A stretch of DNA of 64,000 nucleotides from CAWEWH01 sp963812775 (lineage in GTDB: Bacteria; Pseudomonadota; Alphaproteobacteria; Rhizobiales; Beijerinckiaceae). Of the stretch, positions 1 through 9,686 are shown in pieces; within the stretch, counting starts at the first letter, position 1; each line of letters begins with the position of its first letter. A program made the translations under genes and the position numbers. The notes beneath the pieces are model-generated. The model made no database searches and was not told where the DNA came from. It saw nothing but the letters and a program-made list of their open reading frames with translations. The stretch lies in the NCBI GenBank assembly GCA_963812775.1, contig CAWEWH010000001.1, positions 1-64,000 of the forward strand, given 5' to 3'.

Positions 1-254
1 GAGGGCTCGCCCGAGAGCTGCCGGGCTTCGGCAACGAGCTTGCGATTGGCGTCGCGAACCTGGCTTGGAATGGTGAAGAGATCCCAGATGAGGCCAATGC
101 CGAGCAGCCCGAGCGTGAGCGCATAGATGACGCCGAGGCCGGGACGGCCCAGATAGAATTTATGGACGCCAAGGCCGCCGAGGAAGAACCACCACAGATA
201 GGTGACCCCAGTTCCCTTCAAACGGACTGCGACTTGAACCTGCGAGGCGGCCAT
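1..254 (-). CDS. TM2-domain membrane protein (partial, runs off window)
   Basis: The 84 visible residues begin with a soluble stretch and then show the TM2 pattern: an aromatic, glycine-rich first helix (LWWFFLGGLGVHKFYLGR), a short turn, and a second helix (VIYALTLGLLGIGLIWDLFTIP begins here), followed by a charged tail. TM2 proteins are small two-helix inner-membrane proteins of no agreed function; the G-x-H-x-FYLG signature is the diagnostic part and is present. The ATG at 254 is preceded by AAGGGGAGC at proper spacing, which fixes the start. The 3-prime end lies outside the window, so the length cannot be judged. It is transcribed away from the cupin and CHAT genes. Family assignment is confident; role is unknown. 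Confidence 0.8.
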   Translation of the reverse strand, partial: MAASQVQVAVRLKGTGVTYLWWFFLGGLGVHKFYLGRPGLGVIYALTLGLLGIGLIWDLFTIPSQVRDANRKLVAEARQLSGEP

Positions 255-365
255 CCGGTGCTCCCCTTTCCGTCGCGTCCATGGTCGGGCGCGCCGGTGA
301 AGATCGGTTGAACCGCTGTGGTTTACGGGCGGTAAATCGGCTTGCCCCCGCGCAAGGCGTTCGCT

Positions 366-698
366 TCACTCCGCAGCCGCCCAGGGCGTTGCCAACGGCT
401 TGCCCTTCTCGACGACATAGATGGCGAGCACTTTCGTGGTTTGGTCGCCCACCTTCACCTCATGCACAACGCCGGGGGGAACGTGCCAAGATTCACCGGC
501 AAGGATCGGCTTGGCTGACTGGCCCTGCACCAACACCGCAAGATTGCCTTCCAACAAATAGGCGGCGTCGAATCCTGGATGTGTATGCAAGCCGGAATTC
601 ACCTGCGGGGCCATCTCGACAAGCATCACCACCGTTTCATAACTGCTGTGCGGCACGTCAAATCTTTCCAGGATCGTTCGCGTAATTGGTTCCGGCAT
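366..698 (-). CDS. Small cupin-domain protein
   Basis: A 110-residue single-domain cupin. The first cupin motif is visible as HTHPGFDAAYLLEG and the second part as WHVPPGVVHEV, so the metal-binding histidines H, H and E and the late H of the conserved barrel are in place. The start at 698 is chosen because GGGAGGATGACG lies just upstream; a longer open frame reaching 941 has no cupin homology and would overlap the divergent CHAT gene. Single cupins of this size act as small-molecule binding or isomerase/dioxygenase modules, and the substrate cannot be read from sequence. It is divergent from the TPR-CHAT gene with about 150 bases between the starts, which probably holds both promoters. Confidence 0.8.
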   Translation of the reverse strand: MPEPITRTILERFDVPHSSYETVVMLVEMAPQVNSGLHTHPGFDAAYLLEGNLAVLVQGQSAKPILAGESWHVPPGVVHEVKVGDQTTKVLAIYVVEKGKPLATPWAAAE

Positions 699-849
699 CG
701 TCATCCTCCCTCTTTTTTGCTTATGCTTGCGGAGCCTAACAGGCTGCCCGAGTGCTAGCGACTGGAAGGTCGGGGCAACTGCTTCAGCTTGACGATGGCG
801 GCGCGAAAGCGGACGTTTCGCGGTCCTGGCGACGACGCGCGTTGGAGCA

Positions 850-3800
850 ATGGGGAGCAGCATTTCAGAAGCGCCGAGATCCCGTCGGGCTGTCTGGCTC
901 GCGGCGGCGGTGCTTGTCCTTGCGGCGGCAGGCGCCTTCACATGGTACCGGGCGCGGCCGCCGCCGCTTCCGCCTCCCGGCGAAGCGGAGGTGCTCGACC
1001 GCTACCACAAATATCGCGCCCTCGCCGACGCCGGCGACCATGCCGGCGCCCTCGTCGAAGCCCAGAAGTTCGAGGCGGGCGCGACGATCCTCTACGGCAC
1101 CGAACACCGCAACTATCTGCTCGCCCAGTCGTACCTCGCCGAAACCTATTGGCAGCTCGGGCGCTTCAAGAACGCCGAGACGCATTTCAAGCGGGTTGTG
1201 GCGCTGCAAGAAAAAAACCTCGGCCGCGAGCATTGGGACGTTGCCGTGCCGCTGGTCAGCCTCGCGCTGATGGTGGCGCAGCAGGGCCGCACCGACGAGG
1301 CGGTGCCGTTGTTCGAACGGGCGCTGGCATTGGCCGAGAAAAATCCCGAGCCCGACGACGTGGAGCTCGGCTACGTCTCCTACAATCTTGGCACCGCGCT
1401 CATGCGCCAGAAGCGCGACGCGGACGCCGAGCCGCTTTTTGAGAAGTCTCTCGTGCATCGCCAGAAGGCGTTCGGGGCAAACGACGGCAACGTCGCCGCG
1501 AGCCTTGTCGCGCTGGCCACGACCTACGGCCAGCGCGGCAAGCATGCGCAGGCCGCCAGCACATGGACACGCCTCATCGCCGTGCGCGAGGGGCTCTTCG
1601 GGCGCGACAGCATCGAGGTGGCGCGAACCCTCGTCGACCTCGGCGGCGCCGAGGACGCGCAGAACCGCCACGCCGAGGCGGAAGCCGCCATGCGGCGGGC
1701 GCTGATCATCGAGGAGAAGGCCCTCGGCCGGGAGCATCCCGACGTGGGGACGCTGCTCATGCGGCTCGCAGCCACCGTGGTGGTGCAAGGCCGCCACGGG
1801 GAGGCCGAGCCGCTCGCCGGCCGCGCCGTCGCCATCCGCGAGAAGAGCGCGGCAGCCGACCCGCAGGGACTTGCGGCGGCGCTCCTCGTGAAGGCGACGA
1901 TCCACGACCAGCAGAAGCGCCATGCGGAGGCGGCCGACGCGTGGAGCCGCGTCGTGTCGCTGCGCGAAGCAGCACTCGGGCCCGCCCATGCGAGCGTCGC
2001 CGACGCCCTCCTGTCGGCCGGCAAGGCGCAGCTGCGCGCCAAGCGCTACGGCGACGCCACAGCCTCCGGCAAACGGGCCCTTGCCATCCGCGAGAAGGCG
2101 GACGGACTGGCAAGCCCCGGCGCCACCGCCGCCGTGCTGCTGCTCTCCGCGGGCAGCATGGACCAGGAGCGCTACGAGGAAGCCGAGGCGCTCTTGGCGC
2201 GCGGGCTTGCCGCCGTCGAGAAGCTCACCGGCAAGGACCATCCGGCCCTTGCCCCGCTCATCAACCTTCATGCCGAGGCGCTGTTCTACCAGGCGCGGCA
2301 CCCGCAGGCCGAGGCCGCCTACCGGCGTGTCATTGCCATGGAGGAGAAGCAACTGGGGGCGGATCATCCCGACGTGCTGGCCAAGCTCGTCACTCTTGCC
2401 AAGACGTTCGGAGGGTCAGGGGCGGCTCGGCGAGGCGGAAGCCATCCTTGGCCGTGTGCTCGGCGTCGAACAGCGCATTCTGGATCAGAACAAGTTCGTC
2501 CTTGCGAATGCGCTGGACGCGCTCGCGGGTGTTTATCAGAAGCAAGCGAGGCTCGACGCGGCGCGACCGCTGCTCGCCCGCTCCCTCGCCCTCAAGGAGG
2601 CGCTGCTTGGCGCCGATCACCCGGATGTCGGGTATGCCATTCACAATCTCGGCGCCCATGCATCGCTGCGCTACGATACGGCCGAGGCGGATCGCTACTA
2701 CCGCAAGGCCCTCGACATCTTCGAGAAGCCCGGCGGCGCGACCCCGCGTGTCATCGCCAAGGTGCTCGCCAACCTGGCCGCAACGTCGCTGGAGCTGCAG
2801 CAACTCGCCGACGCCAAAGCATTCGCCAATCGTGCGCTCGCCATTGCGCCGACGGTGTGGGGGCCGCGCCACCCGGAGACCGCCGCGTTGTTCCTCACGC
2901 TCGCCAACATCCAGTCGAAGGAGGGTCGTGCCGACGAGGCGGTGGCAACCTACGAGCAGGTGCTCGCCATCCTGGAGGGCGCATACGGGCCACAGCATCC
3001 GGACGTGGCGGCGATCCTGAACACCCTCTCGGATCTCGAGTTCGAGCGCCGAAAGCTCGACCGGGCGCTGGCCTTCACGCGCCGGGCGACGGCGGCCGTC
3101 GTCGCGCATGCCGACGCGCAGGCGCCGGACGAGCGGCGCGGCGGCCAGCAGGGCGGCTTGATCGCCCAGCGCACGAGCTACTTCCAGCGTCAGGTCGGCA
3201 ACCTGGCGGTCGGCGCTTTCGTGGCGCGCGAGCGCAGCGAGGAATTCGGGCGCGAAGCCTTCGCGGTGGCGCAGCGCGCCACCCACTCGGCCGCTGCCGC
3301 AGCCGTCGAGCAGACGGCGCAACGCCTCGCCGCCGGCAGCGGCGCGGTTGCGGCCCTGGTGCGCGAGCGCCAGGACCTGGCGCTGGCCTGGCGCGCCAAG
3401 GACACCGCCTTCGTGGCGGCGCTTGCCAAGCCCGAGACGGCGCAGGACCGCGCCGCCAACGCCGTCCTTGGCCGCGAGCGCGGCGAGCTGGAGGCGGCCA
3501 TCGCCGCGCTGACGGCGCGCATCGAGCGCGAACAGCCGGACTACACGGCGCTGATCCGAGCGACGCCTGTCAAGGTGGACGAACTGCAGCGGCTGCTGCG
3601 CGCCGACGAGGCCCTGGTGTTCTGGCTGGCATCGGCCGCCCACTCGCACGTGTTCGCGATCACGCGCGAGGGCTTCGCCTGGGACTACATCCCGGACGCC
3701 TACGACCTTGCCGCGAAGGTGGCGGCCTTCAGGCGCGGCCTCGACGTGGAGGCGTTCCAGAAATCGGTCAGGGACAAGAAGCCCATCCTGTTCGATCTCG

Positions 3801-4978
3801 AGGGCGCTCACGCGCTCTACCGGCAGCTCATCGGGCCAGTCGAGGCGCTCATCGAAGGCAAGCGCCAGCTGCTCGTCGTGCCCTCGGGGTCGCTGACCGC
3901 CCTGCCGATCCATCTCCTGGTCGCGGACACGCCAAAGAAGCTGCCCGCGACCGACGGGGTCAGTGCCTATCGCGAGGCGGCATGGCTGACGCGGCGGCAC
4001 GCGGTGAGCGTGCTGCCGTCGGTGGCCAGCCTGAAAGTCTTCCGCCGCGCCGGCACCAAGGACCGCGCGCCACTGCCGATGATCGGCTTCGGCGATCCTG
4101 TCTTCGGCCGCGGCGAGGCCGTTGCGGCGGCGGGCCCCAAGACCATCCCCAAGGCGAACTCCAAGACCGACTCCAAGACCGCTCCGGCGGCCGCCGCCAA
4201 GACCAACTCCGCAACCGGCAAGGCGGCCGGCGGCGAGCGCGCCGGCGCCGGCGTCACCGGGACAGCCGCAAAGGCAGCGGCGCCGCAGCGGCTCGCCGCC
4301 ACAGCCGTCAAGACGCGCAGCTACGGCGACTACTGGACAGGCGCCGGCGTCGATCGCGACAAACTGGCGAGCGCCCTGCCCCGTCTCGCCGACACGGCCG
4401 ACGAGCTGCGCGCCGTGGCCCGCAAGGTCGGCGCCGCCGAGGCCGACGTGATCCTCCGGCACGAGGCCAGCGAGGCGGCCGTCAAGCGCGCGCCTCTCGA
4501 GCGCTACCGCATCATCTATTTCGCCACGCACGGCCTCGTTGCCGGCGACGTGAAGGGGGTCGGCGAGCCCGCCCTCGCCATGGCGACGCCATCGACACCC
4601 AGTGCCGAGGACGACGGACTGTTGACGGCGAGCGAGGTGGCCATGCTGCGCCTCAACGCCGACTGGGTGGTGCTGTCGGCCTGCAACACGGCGGCCGGCG
4701 AGAAGCCGGGCGCCGAGGCCTTGTCGGGCCTGACGCGCGCCTTCCTGTATGCGGGGGCCCGCGGCCTTCTCGTGTCGCATTGGACGGTGTCGTCGCCGGC
4801 CGCCACGCGGCTCACCACCGCGACATTCGCGGCGCTCGAGGCCGATCCGGCGGCCGGGCGCGCCGAGGCGCTGCGCCGCGCCATGCTGAGTTTTCTCGAC
4901 GACCCATCCGAAGAGTTCAACGCCTATCCGGCCTATTGGGCCCCGTTCGCGGTGATCGGCGACAGTTCCGGGAGTTGA
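850..4978 (+). CDS. Membrane-anchored TPR-CHAT (caspase-like) protein, one frameshift
   Basis: After an N-terminal membrane anchor (residues about 15-35, VWLAAAVLVLAAAGAF), the protein carries a long array of 42-residue kinesin-light-chain-type TPRs (about residues 50-750, recurring LGxxHPDVA turns) and ends in a CHAT domain. The CHAT catalytic dyad is visible: histidine in YFATHGL (near base 4528) and cysteine in LSACNTAAG (near 4682). The frame changes once near 2413: an extra G in GGAGGG joins LAKTFGG to QGRLGEAEAILG in the next frame. Removing it gives 1375 residues in one frame. CHAT proteins are caspase/separase-clan proteases or scaffolds that act with TPR sensors; no gasdermin or other obvious substrate gene is adjacent. 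A Lys/Ala/Thr-rich insertion (bases about 4130-4320) splits the CHAT domain. ATG at 850 follows GGAGCA, a weak but acceptable ribosome site. Whether the shift is real is not known. Confidence 0.85.
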
Positions 4979-5010
4979 GCAATCCTTAAAGTCGCGGCCG
5001 ATTACACGCC

Positions 5011-6459
5011 CTATTCGGCGGCCGCCGGCTGCAGCCGCGCCTCCAGCCATTCCGGCGCGTCGCCGCCGAGCTGCGGCGTTGGCCGCTCCCAGTGGGGCTG
5101 CGTCTCGGAAAATTTGGTGATCGGGCCGAGATGCCGCAGCGGTCCGCTCTTCGGCCGGCTCTCGATGCGGATGGCGTCGAGCTCGGCGGCCGATAGATCA
5201 AGACCGAGGCCTGGAAACGCGACCTTGCCCTGCCGGTAGATGAACATGCCCGACTGGCAGAGCGAGACGCGGACATGATAGCTGCCGCCGTGTCGTGCCC
5301 GTTGCGCCAGCGCGAGCAGGATGCCGTAGGCCGCGAGATAGCCCGTCGTGTAATCGCAGGCGGCGGCGGGCAGCAGCGCCGGGCCATCGGGACGGGCGGC
5401 GGTTCGCCCTTCGTGGCACAGCCCCGTCATCGTCTGCGCCACTTGCTCCCAGCCGCCGCGATGGCTGAACGGGCCATCGGCGCCGTAGCAGTTGATCGAG
5501 GCGTAGATGACGCCCGGCCGCATGGCGGCGACCTCGTCCGGCCCGAAGCCGAGCTTTTGGATCATGCCCGGCCGATAGCCCTGCGAGAACACATCCGCCC
5601 GTGCCACAAGCGCCTTGAGACGCGCCGCGTCGCCGCTTTGCGCGAGATCAAGGAAAGTGCTGCGCTTGCCGTGGTTCGTGTCGAGGACGTGCTCGGCGAT
5701 CTGCGGCAAGCGTTCGGCCGCGACCATCAGGACATCCGCCCCATGCTCGGCAAGCGTGCGGGCGGCCATCGGTCCCGCCAGGATGCGCGTGAGGTCGAGC
5801 GCGCGAATGCCGCTCAACGGGCGGCCGCCCCGCGGCAGCGGTTCAGGATCGCTGTCGCCGATCTTGAGAATCTCGACGATCGGCTTTTCCGCCAGCACCC
5901 GGCCGTGCGGCTCGGCGAGCCACTCGTCATTCGAGCGCACCATGCCGCCGCAAACCCGCGCTTCGTCGATGGCCGCCTCGAGATCGCGCGCATCCCACTT
6001 GGCGACGGCCTTTGCGACCGAGTTGCCATTGAGCTCGCAGCCAAGCAGCTTCAGCATCCGGGCCTGCAGGTTCGGCAGGCCGAAATGCGGCAACACCCAG
6101 CGTCCGTCCTTCGTCGGCCACGGCTGCGTGACGGCGATCATCGCTTCGTGGTTCTTGTTGACCACCGGCACGAAGGCGCCGTCCGGCCCCGGCCGCTGCA
6201 TATAGACGGAGCTGCGCAGGCCCGCCGCGGCCTGGCGCACGTCGATCGAAGCCCTCTGGCGCCGGCCGACCTTGAGCTCCCACAGGTCGGACACCGCGGC
6301 ACCGACGCCGCCGAGCACAGCCGCCACGGTCTCGCCGACCTTGAAACGCGTCGAGAAGACCGGATCGGCGCCCGCGATGGTGATCGCGTCGGCCGCAGGG
6401 GGCTCAAGCCTCGCGAACGCCGAACGGACCCCCAAGACCTCTTCGAATGCCGTCGCCAT
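5011..6459 (-). CDS. CaiB/BaiF-type (class III) CoA-transferase
   Basis: This 482-residue protein has the class III CoA-transferase architecture. A diagnostic core begins at PLSGIRALDLTRILAGPMAA (about residue 225), followed by GADVLMV, LDLAQSGDAARLKALVARADVF and the QGYRPGMIQKLGFGP stretch. These enzymes move CoA between organic acids; the substrate is not predictable. The catalytic Asp of the family normally follows the GPxAxxxLxxxGADVIKVE region, but here the usual VE/P ending is altered to VAAER. The N-terminal 220 residues resemble a second, degenerate transferase-like half, as in two-domain members. The start ATG has GGGAGG seven bases upstream. The gene converges with the CHAT gene, only 32 bases apart, and is followed upstream by a stretch holding a rhodanese fragment. 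Confidence 0.85.
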   Translation of the reverse strand: MATAFEEVLGVRSAFARLEPPAADAITIAGADPVFSTRFKVGETVAAVLGGVGAAVSDLWELKVGRRQRASIDVRQAAAGLRSSVYMQRPGPDGAFVPVVNKNHEAMIAVTQPWPTKDGRWVLPHFGLPNLQARMLKLLGCELNGNSVAKAVAKWDARDLEAAIDEARVCGGMVRSNDEWLAEPHGRVLAEKPIVEILKIGDSDPEPLPRGGRPLSGIRALDLTRILAGPMAARTLAEHGADVLMVAAERLPQIAEHVLDTNHGKRSTFLDLAQSGDAARLKALVARADVFSQGYRPGMIQKLGFGPDEVAAMRPGVIYASINCYGADGPFSHRGGWEQVAQTMTGLCHEGRTAARPDGPALLPAAACDYTTGYLAAYGILLALAQRARHGGSYHVRVSLCQSGMFIYRQGKVAFPGLGLDLSAAELDAIRIESRPKSGPLRHLGPITKFSETQPHWERPTPQLGGDAPEWLEARLQPAAAE

Positions 6460-6624
6460 CCCCGATCCTCCCTGAGCGTGCCACCATCATGCCGCAGCGA
6501 TCAGGGACGGTCTACGCTTGGCGATCAGTGAGGCAGCCGCGTCCATGCCGTTCCGCAGCCGAGGCGCGGCGACGACACCAATTGTGCTGGCTACCGGAGC
6601 CGACCCGTAGGGCTCAGCTGGCCC

Positions 6625-6713
6625 CGCCCATTCCTGCACCCGCTCCGGGTCGCGCCACGTGGCGCCATGCACGAAATCTCTGGCGTCCTGGATACGGCAG
6701 GCCACGGACGGGC
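6625..6713 (-). pseudogene. Rhodanese fragment, duplicate of part of the SOD-rhodanese gene
   Basis: The roughly 320-base gap between the CoA-transferase and GST genes has no intact gene. It contains an 89-base segment matching bases 7724-7810 inside the downstream SOD-rhodanese gene at roughly 85-90% by eye, in the same orientation. In the matching frame both copies read GATWRDPERVQEWAG. The fragment lacks a start, the active-site loop and a proper stop, so it is a remnant. The two copies flank the GST gene as direct repeats about 1.1 kb apart. Confidence 0.7.
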
Positions 6714-6779
6714 CTCAGAGCTTGAAGCAGCGTCCTTTGACGGGGAGTTTGCAGGTCGTCTCCGTTTCCCCGCACGAGA

Positions 6780-7472
6780 TCAGTACTTCGGCCGGTGCGA
6801 GACGGCCCATTTCCGCGCGTGCTCGATCGGGGTGCGCGGCGGCTGCGCGGCGCGGTAACCCTGCACTGTCGGCAGGGCTTCCATCCGTTCGCGCCACGCC
6901 TGCACCGCCGGAAAGCTCGCGTACATCGTCTTGCCCTCGGGAGTGCGCCCGAACGAATGGGTGCTTGGCAGCAGGTAATAGTCGGCAAGCGTGACATCGC
7001 TGCCGAGCAGAAAACCCATCCCGTGCGAGAGCTGCCGCTCCGCCACCTGCAACCCGATCTCGATCTTCGGCAGCGCATGCGAAACGACTGCCTCGTCGGA
7101 CGCGATGCCGAGCTCGGGGAAGACGTTGCGCTCGTGCGAGACGTGATAGATCATGTACGGGTAGTAGTAGGAATTCACCGCACTGATCCATTGGTTCATC
7201 AGCGCCCGGCCTTCGATCGTTGCCGGTTGGAGCCGTGGCGTCGGGAACCGCTCTTCCAGATAGCCGACGATCGCGCTTGTCTCGTAGAGCACAAAGTCCC
7301 CATGCTGCAGGATCGGTACCCGATCGAACGGATGCAGCGCGAGATGCTTGGGCCCACCCATGTCGCGTTCAAGGTCGTGGAAGGTGTAGGGCACCTCCTT
7401 ATGTGTCAGCACGAGCCGCGCGATGTGCACGTAGGTGCTGTGCGGAAAGCCGAAAACCGTGATGTCAGTCAT
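6780..7472 (-). CDS. Glutathione S-transferase family protein
   Basis: A 230-residue cytosolic GST. The N-terminal thioredoxin-fold half starts at TDITVFGFPHSTYVHIARL, with the cis-proline and glutathione gamma-glutamyl contact visible in FDRVPILQHGDFVLYETSAI (VP and E-T-S-A). The helical C-terminal half includes GFLLGSDVTLADYYLLP, the N-capping box/aspartate motif of GSTs. The likely catalytic residue is the serine or threonine in PHSTY. It would conjugate or remove glutathione from electrophiles; the substrate is unknown. ATG at 7472 has GGGGAC upstream. The gene lies between two copies of a rhodanese segment and downstream of the SOD-rhodanese gene, on the same strand, which suggests a shared oxidative or electrophile-stress role (inference). 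Confidence 0.9.
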   Translation of the reverse strand: MTDITVFGFPHSTYVHIARLVLTHKEVPYTFHDLERDMGGPKHLALHPFDRVPILQHGDFVLYETSAIVGYLEERFPTPRLQPATIEGRALMNQWISAVNSYYYPYMIYHVSHERNVFPELGIASDEAVVSHALPKIEIGLQVAERQLSHGMGFLLGSDVTLADYYLLPSTHSFGRTPEGKTMYASFPAVQAWRERMEALPTVQGYRAAQPPRTPIEHARKWAVSHRPKY

Positions 7473-7549
7473 GTTTGTCCCCGTTGCGAATTGGGTCCTT
7501 AGGGGGTGATGCGGCGCGCGCGGGATCTGAGCGGTCGTGGACCTGCGGC

Positions 7550-8513
7550 CTATGATCCGTCGTACGACGTCGTAGGTCCGTCGATCGCTTTCCACGCGGA
7601 GTGGCCGCCGGTCATGAACTTCGCGTCGAACCCCATGTCCCGCAGGACGATCGCCGTCTTGCACCCGACGTGGAAGCCGTACGAGCACCACACGACGACC
7701 GGTTCCGTTTTCGACAGCTCGCCCGCCCATTCCTGCACGCGTTCCGGGTCGCGCCAGGTGGCGCCCTGCATGACCTCCGGCGCCCGGGATACGGCCGGCC
7801 ACGGACGGGCATCGACGAGCTGGACCGGCGTGCCGGCATCCAGCATGGCTTTCACCTCCTCCACGCCGACGCCCGGCAAATCGCCGAACTCGGGCTGAAC
7901 CAGGGGCCGCAGCGGCGCCACCTTCACCGCATCCTCATAGCGTGCCTGGATCGCCTTCCAGTCGAGGTTGCGCATGAACATGCCCACGTAGGCTTTCACA
8001 TTGGCGCCGAAATCCATGTGATAGGCGTGCTCGTACATGTCGAGCGCCACGATGGGAATGCCGCCCGCCACAGCCTGGCTGTCCTCGGCCGCATACTGGT
8101 TGATGAGCCGGCCATCGCGCGGGATGTAGACGAGCAGCACCCACCCGGAGCGGCCACCGAGGGCGGTGCCCATCGCGATGAACTCGTCGCAGCCAGCGCT
8201 GCACCGAACCGAAGTCGCGGGCGAGAGCATCTGCGATCGGTCCGGTCGGCTTGCCGCCATTACCGCCCAGGCTCGCGAAGTAGAGCTCATGGAGCAGGGT
8301 CGAATTGAGCGCGATCAACTCCTCGCGCTTCAGGCCGTTGATCACGTAGGCGGGCGTGGTCGCGAGATCGAGCGATCGCAGCTTCTCCGTGATCGCATTC
8401 AGGTGCCGGAGGGCTGCGCCGTATTCGTTCTCGTAGTGGCTTTCAATGAGCTTGATCGACAGGTACGCCACAAGCCAGGGACGGCAGTGTATGGGTGTGA
8501 GCTGATAACGCAT
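7550..8513 (-). CDS. Fe/Mn superoxide dismutase fused to a rhodanese domain, one frameshift
   Basis: Residues 1 to about 205 are an iron/manganese superoxide dismutase: the four metal ligands can be placed as H in IESHYENEY, H in NSTLLHELYFASLG, and D and H in LDMYEHAYHMDFG. The C-terminal part (about 215-315) is a rhodanese domain (VQLVDARPWPAVS, GATWRDPERVQEWAG, VVWCSYGFHVGCKTA), whose loop cysteine is present in a non-standard loop. An extra base at about 8191 breaks the frame inside the dismutase (SVQRW | DEFIAMG); removing it gives 320 residues. The start at 8513 has GGAGG upstream. The dismutase converts superoxide to peroxide, and the rhodanese may handle sulfur or persulfide; the pairing in one polypeptide is the unusual point. 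It sits 17 bases after the ornithine-cyclodeaminase-like gene, so probably one operon. Confidence 0.85.
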
Positions 8514-8530
8514 CGTAGCCTCCGTGAAAG

Positions 8531-9571
8531 TCATGCATTGAACGAAAAGGAAGCCCACTCGCCGTGCTCGAGCGCGCGGCTGTAAACGGCGGCGGCCGCG
8601 GCGACGTCCTGCAGGGCGGTGCCGCTTGAATCGAAAACAAAGATTTCCTCCCTCGTCGTGCGTCCAGGCTTTAGCCCGGCAACGATTTCGCCGAGCTCGG
8701 CGTGCACGCCACTTCGGGTCATCGCGCCGGCAGCGAGCGCATGGTGCAGGTCGCCGATGACCGCGCATTGCTCGGTGAGATCGGTAACGAGCTTGCTCGC
8801 CGCGAGCAGCGCCGGGTCGAGCTCTTGCTTGTTCTCATTGTCAGCACCGACGCCCGCGACGAACGTTCCCGGCCGGACCATCTCGCGGGTGACGAAGTAG
8901 TCCCGCGCGGTGGTGCAGGTGATGACGATTTCGCTTTCCGCGACCGCGTGCGGTAGGTCGGAAACGGTCGTTATCGGCAGTCCGGTCTCGGTTCCAAGCG
9001 CGGCCGCGAACGCCCGCGCCTTTTCCGCATCCTGGTCGTAGGCGTAAACGCGCTCGGGGCGGCGCACCCCCAGCAGTGCGCGCAGGTGCGCCGGCGCTTG
9101 GGCACCACAGCCGCAGATGAGCGCCGTCCTGCTATCTGTCCGCGCGAGGTACTTGGCGGCAACCGAAGTCGCAGCCGCAGTGCGCAGGGCCGTGATGGCC
9201 ATCGAGTCCATGACGGCGAGGAGCTGGCCCGTGATCGCTTCGCACAGGACCACGACGCCCTGGATCGTCGGCAGTCCGTGCCGCGGGCCGTTGTGCGGGA
9301 AGTTGGCATTGGTCTTCGCCGCGAAGTAGGGCTGGTCGAGCGCAAGCAGCGCCGCCTTGATGTGGAACCCGCCATCGTCGGCCTGCAGGCTGAGGATCCC
9401 CGGCCGCGGCGCCTTGCCCAGCGCGTGCTGGCGGAAGGCGTCCTCGACCGCCGCCATGCATGCGTCGGGCGTAAGAAGGCGCTCGACGTCGCTACGCGAA
9501 AAGAGGAATGCGCCAGCGGTGCGGGGCGCTGCGGATGTAACGCTAGAGGGAGAAAGGATTTCGTCGCTCAT
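8531..9571 (-). CDS. Ornithine cyclodeaminase / mu-crystallin family protein
   Basis: A 346-residue NAD(P)-dependent enzyme of the OCD/mu-crystallin family. Visible signatures are GGFHIKAALL, the substrate-binding AKTNANFPHNGPRHGLPTIQG region, ALRTAAATSVAAKYLAR, and the Rossmann glycine motif ALICGCGAQAPAHLRAL (about residue 150). Members include ornithine cyclodeaminase, alanine dehydrogenases, ketimine reductases and tauropine/opine-type enzymes, so the reaction is not settled. The ATG at 9571 has AAGGAG seven bases upstream. It is the first gene of an apparent operon with SOD-rhodanese, and possibly GST, downstream. A perfect inverted repeat lies about 100 bases upstream of its start. The roughly 30-residue N-terminal extension before the family core is poorly conserved in composition. 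Confidence 0.88.
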   Translation of the reverse strand: MSDEILSPSSVTSAAPRTAGAFLFSRSDVERLLTPDACMAAVEDAFRQHALGKAPRPGILSLQADDGGFHIKAALLALDQPYFAAKTNANFPHNGPRHGLPTIQGVVVLCEAITGQLLAVMDSMAITALRTAAATSVAAKYLARTDSRTALICGCGAQAPAHLRALLGVRRPERVYAYDQDAEKARAFAAALGTETGLPITTVSDLPHAVAESEIVITCTTARDYFVTREMVRPGTFVAGVGADNENKQELDPALLAASKLVTDLTEQCAVIGDLHHALAAGAMTRSGVHAELGEIVAGLKPGRTTREEIFVFDSSGTALQDVAAAAAVYSRALEHGEWASFSFNA

Positions 9572-9667
9572 AAACGCACTCCTTCCCCAACAAGGGGACC
9601 AGGAGCAGCGCTTGGGACGAAATCGTCTGTTTGGGACCGGGTGCCTGCGTAGACCCGGCTAGGTTCG

Positions 9668-9686
9668 GATCATCGTACCGATGATC
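9668..9686. promoter_or_regulatory. Candidate operator: perfect 8-bp inverted repeat
   Basis: GATCATCG-tac-CGATGATC is a perfect palindrome with 8-base arms and a 3-base spacer. It lies in the 220-base gap between secF and the ornithine-cyclodeaminase-like gene, about 97 bases upstream of the latter's start. Size and symmetry fit a dimeric regulator such as a GntR- or Lrp-type protein, but no regulator gene is adjacent. It lacks a T-tract, so it is unlikely to be a terminator. Confidence 0.45.

Noticed and set aside
1..9600. A gasdermin or other pore-forming partner for the CHAT protein
   Set aside because: Neighbouring genes are a TM2 protein, a cupin, and a CoA-transferase; none resembles gasdermin, and no 250-300 residue unknown gene lies beside it.
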